A stretch of DNA of 64,000 nucleotides from Anodontia alba (taxonomy: Eukaryota; Mollusca; Bivalvia; Lucinida; Lucinidae), in NCBI GenBank assembly GCA_964016985.1, contig OZ024826.1, forward strand, positions 58,108,235-58,172,234. The letters are read 5' to 3'. Shown here piece after piece: positions 56,640-64,000 of this stretch. The translations under genes were made by a program, and so were the position numbers. Position 1 is the stretch's first letter; every line of letters begins with the position of its first letter. Below the pieces are notes generated by a model. That model saw only the letters and a program-made list of their open reading frames with translations. It did no database searches and was not told the origin of the DNA.

Positions 56640-56840
56640 TGGGCATATGAGGACAGCGAAGGCCCAGATCATCCTACTCATCAGCACAGAATGATCAGGG
56701 CTTTCACTTTCCGCTAACATAATCAATAAGTACTTTAGAATGTATCAATTATACGGATGAGATCTTGCGCATGAGTAGGATGATGTGAACCCGCGAATTT
56801 TACGCATGCAAGAAGGCATTTTTGTTACTTGACACGGCCC
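56640..56840. repeat. H3-like units next to the tandem-repeat element
   Basis: GGACAGCGAAGGCCCAGATC...AGAATGATCAGGGCTTTCAC, then TGAGATCTTGCGCATGAGTA and ACGCATGCAAGAAGGCATTT. The latter resembles 10440-10540 and 16190-16270. Confidence 0.55.
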
Positions 56841-57756
56841 ACATAATATCGAAGCCGTCTGAGTAAGAATATTCTGTAAACTTACAAATAAGATATTTCA
56901 TAGCTCTGCTTCTATGTTTTCCCTTTACTGGTAAAGCATCATCTTCAAACCGACACATTGTATCTAGACTGGAATCCGACCGATAACTCTTTCCTAAATA
57001 AATTCATATGCACATATAACATGGAATTGTTCTCCAAGAGAATTTACTTCAACTTAACAGTAGTTATGATAAACGAAAGAAAAGAAACTGCTATGGCTTT
57101 AAGTTTTTTTTAAAATGTGTCACGCTTTAGCACATGCGGTACTGCATTGCTTAAAGTATCCATATTCCTCAAAAATAGACATTTTATTATCCAGGAAGTT
57201 TTAATAAATTGATATATGGTATTGATACAATCATAAAACGTGGCATCTAACAGCTTGTAAAATTTCAGTCAGCCTCTCGTCCTTGAAATGAAATGATTTT
57301 TTATCGTATCTCTGAATTAATGTTGCCAACATTACTTCAGATATACGATAAAAATAATTTCATTTCTGATTCAGTTCAAAAATAAGAGACTAACTGAAAT
57401 TGTACAGGCTGTAAGATGCCACATTTTATGATCATTTTAATACAATATATCAATTTATTAAACCTTTCTTGGATAAAAATGTCTATTTTTGAGGAATACG
57501 GAACCTTTAAGATATATACTTGTACACAATGCTTGTCAGCCATAAATGTTTACAAAATTACTAAACCTACCTTATTATTATTAATTATATCTCCTCTAAA
57601 CAATGTGGGTATTCAGTTTTGACACAACACTTTGAGCATGTTGGCCAGTATACATGATGGGGACGCCAGTAATAAAATGTTTGTTACCAGTTAGAAATTT
57701 AAAACATGGTAATTAAAAAGATTAACTTTGCTGTTAAAGAATACTTGTATGCTTTG

Positions 57757-57975
57757 TTTGTTTGTTTGTTTTGAGGTTTTACAGCCCATTCAACCCAATG
57801 GGGTCATGTCGAGGCGGTCAGTTTACCTAACCACACGTTTACTGGACAGGCTTAGTCCTCTAAGCGGTTAACCAGCCTTGTGCACATTCTTTCGCCAGAA
57901 ACTGACAACTGCCCTTCTTGAATCAGCGGAAGGGAGACCTCCTGGTCTCCAGTCCAACTGAGCCACCGAGGCCGG
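57757..57975 (-). mobile_element. tRNA-derived SINE (A-box present, B-box lost)
   Basis: On the minus strand: GCCTCGGTGGCTCAGTTGGA (tRNA-like 5' end and A box TGGCTCAGTTGG), GGAGACC, CTTCCGCTGATTCAAGAAGG, CCGCTTAGAGGACTAAGCCT, and a tail AAAACCTCAAAACAAACAAA. Not a functional tRNA gene. Confidence 0.78.
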
Positions 57976-58914
57976 CGAATACTTGTATGCAGGAGTACTT
58001 CTAACTCAAAGGAGAATGCGACTAACTATTATCCGGTTTACATTTCAAAATCACCTACCTACTCTAAACTGTAATATGTTGTTGTTCCTTCTTAGGAATT
58101 CAAAACATGTATATCTTCTCGCACTGAAATTCAACAAACATGCAATTATTAACAGATTGAATATGTTCATGCAAACTGCAAAGAAAATGCCATACTTATT
58201 ATCTATGTGTTGCGGAAATGAAAATGTATAAACTACCCCTCTACAATATATACATCTTAATTGAATTCAAAACCATAAAACATTTCAAATATAAAACAAG
58301 CACGCTACTTTCAAGCCAAGAATATCTTCTCTGAAGCAAATCAACACTTTTATGGCAACATGGCAACGTTTCTACAAAATAATATCTAAATTGTGGAAAA
58401 ATTAACTTGCTGACTAGCGTTGCATCTATATAGCTGTGTATTTATTGGGAGATACTGTTGAACAGAGCTCACTAACCGGTGCTGTTACATTCCTTTTAGT
58501 ATCTATTTGCTTGCTACAAAATATGTTATGGCAGTCAAACTCACCATCCATTACTGAAATAGGAAACTGTCTTGTACAGGTTTTCGCTGAACAAGCTTCT
58601 CTCTTTACACATGAAATTACCGAAGTGAGAAAACGATATCATCGTATGGTTGATGGTCACATGTTCCTTGTGGAATCTGTCAATTAATAACCAAGAACCA
58701 TGGATCTTCGGTGAAAAGGGGCACACGGTGTCGTGTTTCTCCTCTAAAATAAAACAAGTACGACTTGGAATCATGGCTTAAAATAGTAGTTTATATCGCA
58801 TTTATATGGCATTTCGAATGTAAAAGCAGACTGTGTAAAACTGCAGGAATTACGAGAGAAAAGCAAAAACTATATAAAATTTAAGGTATGCAGAGGATTG
58901 AGAACTCGTATAAC

Positions 58915-59150
58915 ATGTTAAGGGGATTGATACACTCGGCAGTTGTCTGCCATTTTTTTACAACAGGAAAACTTATTTTTATTCCTGTTTGATTTTCAAC
59001 ACACAAGGTCCGCTCTGAAAAGGGTCTACTCTAAAAAGTACGAATTTGCTCCCGCTTCCTAGGGGAGCAAAGTCATTCTTTTAAGAGTAGACCTCTTTTC
59101 TGAAGGGAAGCAAAAACAACATTAACAGAAAAGTGTATCCAGTCTCCTTA
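58915..59150. repeat. Foldback repeat, second copy of the 45.4-kb type
   Basis: AAGGGGATTGATACACTCGG, CTCTGAAAAGGGTCTACTCT, a loop with GCTCCCGCTTCCTAGGGGAGC, then AGAGTAGACCTCTTTTCTGA and AGTGTATCCA. Confidence 0.7.
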
Positions 59151-59619
59151 AAGCCACAACAATCATGCTATCAATCCTTCCTAGGCAGTGCTTCTGCTAG
59201 GATTCCTACTCCTTTTTCCTTTCAAGGAAATTTAGTTTTATGTTGTTGCTGTATGTCTGACAACCTTTCTCTGCCTTTGGTCTTTCGACGCTGTGAGAGG
59301 GCTGAGCTCCTTGACTGTGACCTCGCCTTATTATTTTCAGAGTGTAGTTTCAAGACCACCACTGATAATTTTATTGTTGATCCAGACCGTATTTCTGTAG
59401 CAGTTGCTCTTCCTGTAACCGTTTGGTTTTCGAGGACTTGTTATTTTGTGTTGTAATTACAAAGAGGCAGATCCAGAGGGGGTTGAGGGGCTTCAGTCAG
59501 ATATTTGAATTTGATAATTTTATAAATATTCTGTTTATCTTACTCTTTATCTTAAATATCTAACATTTCAACAAGTCCGGTTTACTTTATGTGAACATGT
59601 CTATATTGCAGGATGAGTG

Positions 59620-59687
59620 GCAAACAGTATAGTCACTGATCAGATGTCGCGTTCTGCGGCGTCTGATCTATGTCTAAACTGTTTGCT
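59620..59687. repeat. H2 hairpin
   Basis: GCAAACAGTATAGTCACTGA...TGTCGCGTTCTGCGGCGTC...TGTCTAAACTGTTTGC. Arms pair with a few mismatches. Confidence 0.8.
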
Positions 59688-59815
59688 CAGGCATGTGTGC
59701 CCAAATACATAGAGTAAGTTTGTTATTTTGATCAAATCGACTGCTCGCACCCCAACCCCTGAGAAATTCTGAATCCACTATTAAACTAGAACAGTGTTTT
59801 CAGAGGAAAACATAT

Positions 59816-62100
59816 GTCCCCCCACCAGTTTGAACAGACATATTGTTAAAATAGATTGTATCTATAATAAACTCAAGGTCACAATTTACCTATATGTAAG
59901 TTTGGTCAAAACTCTTCCATTCCTCAATGAGATAATGTGCCGACAAGCCATTTTCTAAAATCATAGCCCTTGTGTAACCTTGAAAATGGGATCAAGGTCA
60001 TAAAAATCTAAACAGTTCTTGTCTCTGTCTCAAAAATATAGCTGTGCAAGTTTGGTCAAAATCCATCCATTCATACAGCAGATAGCGTGCAGACAATCTG
60101 AGCCCTCCTGCGACCTTGAAAACAGAGTCAAGGTCACCAAAATAAAATTAGTTATTTTCCATGCCACAACACTTTGGCTGTGCAAGTTTAGTTAAAATTC
60201 CATCCATTCCTTCAAGAGATACAGTGCAGACAAACCATTTTCCAACAATCTAAGCTCTAGTGTGACCTTGAAAATGGGGTCAAGGTCACCAAAATCTAAT
60301 CAGTTCTTTTCCATGTCACAACAATATAGATATACAAGTTAGGTCAAAATCAATCTATTCCTTTAGGAGATAGGGTGCAGACAAGCCATTTACCAACAAT
60401 CTAAGCCCTAGTCTGACCTTGAAAATGGGGTGAATGTCACCAAAATCAGTTCCGATGCATGTCCCAAAAATATAGCTGTGCAAGTCTGGTCGAAATCTAC
60501 TCATTCCTTCAGGAGACAAGGTGCAGACAAACCATTTTCCACCAATCTAAGCCTTAGTGTGACCTTGAAAATGGGGTCAAGGTCATCAAATCTAATCAGT
60601 TCTTTTCCATGTCTCAACAATTAAGCTGTAGGTCGAAATCCATTCATTCATTTTGGAGACAGGGTGCAGACAAGCAATTTCCTAACAATTTAAGCCTTAC
60701 TGTGACCTTGAAATAGAATCAAGGTCACCAAAATCTAATCAATTCTTTCCCATGTCTCAACAATATAGCCGTACAAGTTTGGTCAAAATCCATTTATTCA
60801 TTCAGGAGATAGGGTGCATAAAAACCATTTTCCAACAAATCTCCCGTGACCTTGAAAATGGGGTCAAGGCCACCAAAATCTAATCAGTTCTTTTACAAGT
60901 CCCAGCATTGTAGATGTGCAAGTTTGGTCAAAATCTATTCATTCCTACAAGAGATAGGATGCGGACAAGCCATTTTCTAACAATCTAAGCCCTCCTGTGA
61001 CCTTGAAAATGGGATCAAGGTCACAAAAATCTAATCAGTACTTTTACATGTCCCAGCAATATAGATGTGCAAGTTTGGTTAAAATCTATTTATTCCTTCA
61101 AGAGATAGCATGCGGACAAACCATTTTCCAACAATCTCTTCCCTCCTTTGACCTTGAAACTGTGGTCAAGGTCACCAAAATCTAATCAGCATTTTTCCCC
61201 CTCCCAATGATATATTTGTGTAAGTTTGGCTAAAGTCTGTCCATTCAATAAGAAGATAGAGTGCGGACAAGAGGCTACGCCCAATTTTCCAACAATCTAA
61301 ATCCTTCTGTGACCTTAAAAATGGGGTCAAGGTCACCAAAATCTAACCAGTTCTTTTACATGTCGCAGCAATATAGATGTGCAAAAGTTTGGTTAATATC
61401 TATTCATTCCTTCAAGAGATAGGATGCGGACAAGCCATTTTCCAACAATCTAAGCCCTCCTATGACCTTGAAAATAGGGTCAAGGTCACCAAAATCTAAT
61501 CAGCATTTTCCCCCCGCCCAATGATATATTTGTGTAAGTTTGGTTAAAATCTGTCTATTCGGTAAGGAGACAGAGTGCGGACAAGAGGTTACACCCCATT
61601 TTCCAACAATCTAAGCCCTCCTGTGACCTTGAAAATGGGGTCAAGGTCACCAAAATCTAATCAGCCTTTTCCCAAGTAAGGAGATAGAGTGCGGACAAGC
61701 GGCTACACCCCATTTTTCAACAATCTAAGCCCTCCTGTGACCTTGAAAATGGGTCAAGGTCACCAAAACCTAATCAACATTTTCCCCCTTCCAATGATAT
61801 ATTTGTGTAAGTTTGGCTAAAATATGTCCATTCAGTAAGGAGATAGAGAGCGGACAAGAGGCTACGCCCTATTTTCCAACAATCTAAGGTCTCCTGTGAC
61901 CTTGAAAATGGGATCAAGGTCACCAAAATCTAATCAGCATTTTCCCCCTCCCAATGATATATTTGTGTAAGTTTGGCCAAAATCTGTCCATTCAATAAGG
62001 AGATAGAGTGCAGACAAGTAGCTACGCCGAAGCCGACACCGACAGGATCTGCACTAAAAACAATATGCCCCCTCCCCCGCCCCCCGCAAGGTGGGGGGAC
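59816..62100. mobile_element. 2.3-kb tandem-repeat element with G-rich inverted ends
   Basis: Starts GTCCCCCCACC and ends GGTGGGGGGAC, an 11-bp perfect inverted repeat. Between them are about 14 tandem units of ~150 bp (some partial), each with TGACCTTGAAAATGGGGTCA followed by AGGTCACCAAAATCTAATCA, then CAAGTTTGGTCAAAATC and GGAGATAGGGTGCAGACAAG. The last ~400 bases have a modified unit. No credible ORF. Whether it moved as a unit is inferred from its ends. Confidence 0.8.
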
Positions 62101-62730
62101 ATAATAATCCTGGATCCGGCCCTGTTACTTGTCATAAAACATCCACCGGGTGCCTTGTGACGATTGTGCTACGTGAGTGTATCCTCTCCTTGGTATCTCC
62201 ATATTTCAAGTAAATATAGCAATCATATCCGTGTTAGATAAAGTTTCTTGTCAAATAGTGTATATGTAACTAGTTAATTTACGAAGTACGTACCAAGTAA
62301 CCAAGTAAAATACAATATTTGTGTATCTTGTTATATTTATTGTATTTATCTAGTTAACAAAGCAGTTCGAACCAGGTCTGCACTGGATTGTTCGGTATGC
62401 AAGCATTTAGGATAAGTACTGTAACAAGTTTGCTTAAGTACGTCAAAATTATTGGTCTTGGGAAAACAGTTATTGTTTCAAGTATTTGCACACGCAGGCT
62501 AGGATGTTTTCTGTTCACTGCATAAGTACTAGAAAATACAAACGTGTATTGTCCAGACTGCGCCGATACACACACTAATGTGATTTTCGCTATACACATA
62601 TGAAACACACTATGAGAAAGTATACCCTCTGACATGTGCGCCCAACATAGACTCAGATCAGAGGGGACACCGAGGTATGCATTACATAGATTTAATGTAA
62701 TGAAATTGAATAGAGAAACAGAACGCGTAC

Positions 62731-62847
62731 CGCATATTTTACAGGAGGCAGGACAATGAATGGCATATTTGTCCTCCTTCTTGCAAGCCCCTTTGTCACG
62801 TATCTGTTCACATCTTAATGGATCATCATCCAAGCACTTTTCAGGAT
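62731..62847 (-). CDS. Gene 2 exon: ShK-like domain
   Basis: Symmetric phase 1-1 exon of 117 bases, with acceptor CTACCGTTTCAG|AT and donor TGCG|GTACGCG. It encodes DPEKCLDDDPLRCEQIR..., ending HCPASCKICG. Six cysteines in the order C-x7-C-x8-C-x9-C-x3-C-x2-C, with the terminal CPxSCxxC signature, match the ShKT domain at about its normal length (35-40 residues). A whole domain in one symmetric exon is the usual layout for shuffled extracellular modules. The open frame continuing downstream into the intron is not coding. Confidence 0.85.
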
Positions 62848-64000
62848 CTGAAACGGTAGTTTGAAAATTAAAAAAAAACAAACATAGGTAATTGTACTGT
62901 GAAAATAATCTTTAACAATTACATTAGCTGAAACAATTTAATGTAAAAAGGACTGGTATATGCTCCTATACAGCTACTTTTACCATGTAAATTTTATATG
63001 AAAATAGCATGCGTAACATACAATTATAGCGGGTTCAGTATTTAACTACAGAATCAATTGCTTGAAGACACATATTCTCTGCCTCTTTGCTGGGATGGTT
63101 CATCATGATTGCACCCAATATACAGCCCTGATAGTGCTGGCTCACATCAAAGGCTGGTCTTATCTAAGTGATTATGAGGGGATTAACACTGTCTGAAGTC
63201 TGTTTAGGTGGGGCCAGAAAGGGGGGAAATGAATATAATCTAATAAAGTGTTCATTGTTTTACCTGAACTATATGAATATTTTGATTCAATTATAAATTT
63301 TATTGATCAATGTTTTATAAGAAATACCTAAATTCAATTATGCATTTGTTTTTTTACTTTTATGTATTCTTTTTGAATTATAAAGTGAATTACAAATTTT
63401 TAGCTTAGTTTTCAGAGCTGTCAAAAAAAAAAAAAAAAAAAAAAAAAAAAGAATAATAATAAGAATAAATAATAAGATTTTTTATCTATTTCTTTATTTA
63501 CTCGTACTTTTATTTGTGGATTAGGTAAAAAATGAACACTTCAAAAGATCAAAATTGTTATCAGACTTGTCATAAAACAAAACATTTTGTGCTGAAATTG
63601 AAGCTATAAAATGTTTTGTTTTCTAAACCTATGTTCTCCATTAATGAGTGAACATCGAAGAAATGCCAGACATTGTTTTATTTACCCTTTCTATTATCAC
63701 AAGTTTTAAATTAAGAACAAAATAATGTGTACATCTCAGATACCTAATAAACTTTATCACTTTATAGTGAAATTTCATGTTTCAAAATGGTTTTAAAAGT
63801 TAAGTTTCTCTGGATAATGAAAGCAAGTTTATTCCTAAAAGTTCTTACACAGTTATGAAGGAATGTGTGTTGTAGTGGATTAAATGAGGGGATTGTTTAA
63901 TTTCTGATTTATAATAATAGTAATAATAATAATAATAATAGTAATAATAATAATAAATACATAAATAAATAAAAAAACAACACATATCTTAGTGATTTTA
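62848..64000. other. Intronic or upstream sequence of gene 2, no exon seen
   Basis: 1.15 kb of AT-rich sequence right of the ShK exon. It holds a poly(A) run (63423-63450) and an AAT-type microsatellite (63911-63957), but no open frame with phase-1 splice borders. The preceding exon of gene 2 must lie beyond the window or is too short to see. Confidence 0.5.
63911..63975. repeat. (AAT)n / AAAT microsatellite
   Basis: Imperfect AATAATAGT repeats, then AATACATAAATAAAT. Confidence 0.9.

Larger units (their letters stand above)
54409..62730 (-). other. Gene 2 intron of 8.3 kb
   Basis: The intron between the ShK exon and the WDEFCG exon. It contains two G-rich-ended tandem-repeat elements (about 55167-56541 and 59816-62100), a SINE copy (57757-57975), H2 and H3 hairpins and a foldback at 58915-59150. 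I see no further exon with matching phase-1 borders, but a small one could be missed. The stretch 56860-57750 shows nothing recognisable apart from inverted repeats of a short ATACGATAAAAA type. Confidence 0.55.
49869..62847 (-). other. Gene 2: cysteine-rich ShK-domain, probably GPI-anchored protein gene (3' part)
   Basis: Extent of a minus-strand gene whose 5' exons are not found here. Supported coding exons are 62731-62847, 54232-54408, 53465-53553, 51325-51466 and 49869-50155. The phases (1-1, 1-1, 1-0, 0-1, 1-stop) agree at every junction. Together they give about 270 residues: a six-Cys ShK-like module, a 59-residue module with four Cys, a further Cys/Trp-rich segment split over two exons, then a Thr/Ser/Lys-rich stalk and a hydrophobic C-terminus. 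Predominantly phase-1 introns and disulfide-type cysteines are typical of secreted or surface proteins. The ShK fold is widespread in animal extracellular proteins and implies no toxic role. Other exons may lie in the 8 kb intron. Confidence 0.75.

Noticed and set aside
57757..57975. tRNA gene on the minus strand
   Set aside because: Has an A-box-like segment but no B box, no anticodon arm and a SINE body shared with two other loci.
59133..59456. 107-codon plus-strand frame
   Set aside because: Opposite strand to gene 2, starts within a foldback repeat, no recognisable domain or splice sites.
59816..62100. CRISPR-like regular repeats
   Set aside because: Units of ~150 bases with long diverged repeats and no short unique spacers, in an intron of a eukaryotic gene; it is a tandem array in a mobile element.
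62354..62730. Continuation of the ShK open frame past the exon (to 175 codons)
   Set aside because: A good donor (GTACGCG) directly follows the last ShK cysteine in phase 1 and the downstream residues show no conserved pattern; treated as intron read-through.

Overview
This window is eukaryotic nuclear DNA, most likely from a bivalve mollusc. The genes are split into short coding exons with GT/AG introns of hundreds to thousands of bases. The sequence is AT-rich and crowded with microsatellites and short inverted-repeat elements, and it carries repeat types I associate with bivalve genomes: a GCTCACCTGAGCAC... family near 47.55 kb, arrays containing TGACCTTGA/TCAAGGTCA, and GCGCAG-type hairpins. 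The species call is inference; no rRNA, tRNA or mitochondrial gene is present to confirm it.

Two host genes are supported, both on the minus strand and both incomplete. Gene 1 (about 139 to 26293, running off the left edge) encodes a long coiled-coil protein. Its ATG exon lies at 26183-26293 and six further coding exons follow leftwards, with splice sites and reading phases that agree at every junction (about 482 residues visible). Its first intron is 15.8 kb and packed with repeats. Gene 2 (about 49869 to 62847, 5' end not identified) encodes a cysteine-rich extracellular protein: an ShK-like six-cysteine exon, three further cysteine-containing exons forming no domain I recognise, and a last exon ending in a hydrophobic tail that looks like a GPI-anchor signal.

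Between and inside these genes nearly everything is mobile or repetitive. The 23.6 kb between the gene 1 start and the gene 2 stop holds a dead mariner transposon (32282-34243), a truncated L1/Tx1-like LINE (about 36480-37980), a decayed second LINE with endonuclease and reverse transcriptase remains (about 39500-43016), pogo-like MITEs and other foldback elements. A 2.3 kb element with short G-rich terminal inverted repeats (59816-62100), filled with about 14 tandem units carrying TCAAGGTCA, lies in the first visible intron of gene 2.

The most unusual signal is a set of GC-rich hairpin cassettes. One (here H1) is a near-perfect palindrome with arms of about 37-45 bases, at the centre of a ~280-bp MITE present 13 times in this window. 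Related palindromes also sit inside elements with different ends. Where copies differ, the two arms change together. A second family (H2) behaves similarly and a third (H3) is simply abundant. One H1 element is flanked by a ~327-bp direct duplication of mariner sequence whose breakpoints coincide with the MITE ends. I regard this modular hairpin system as the best candidate for something undescribed.
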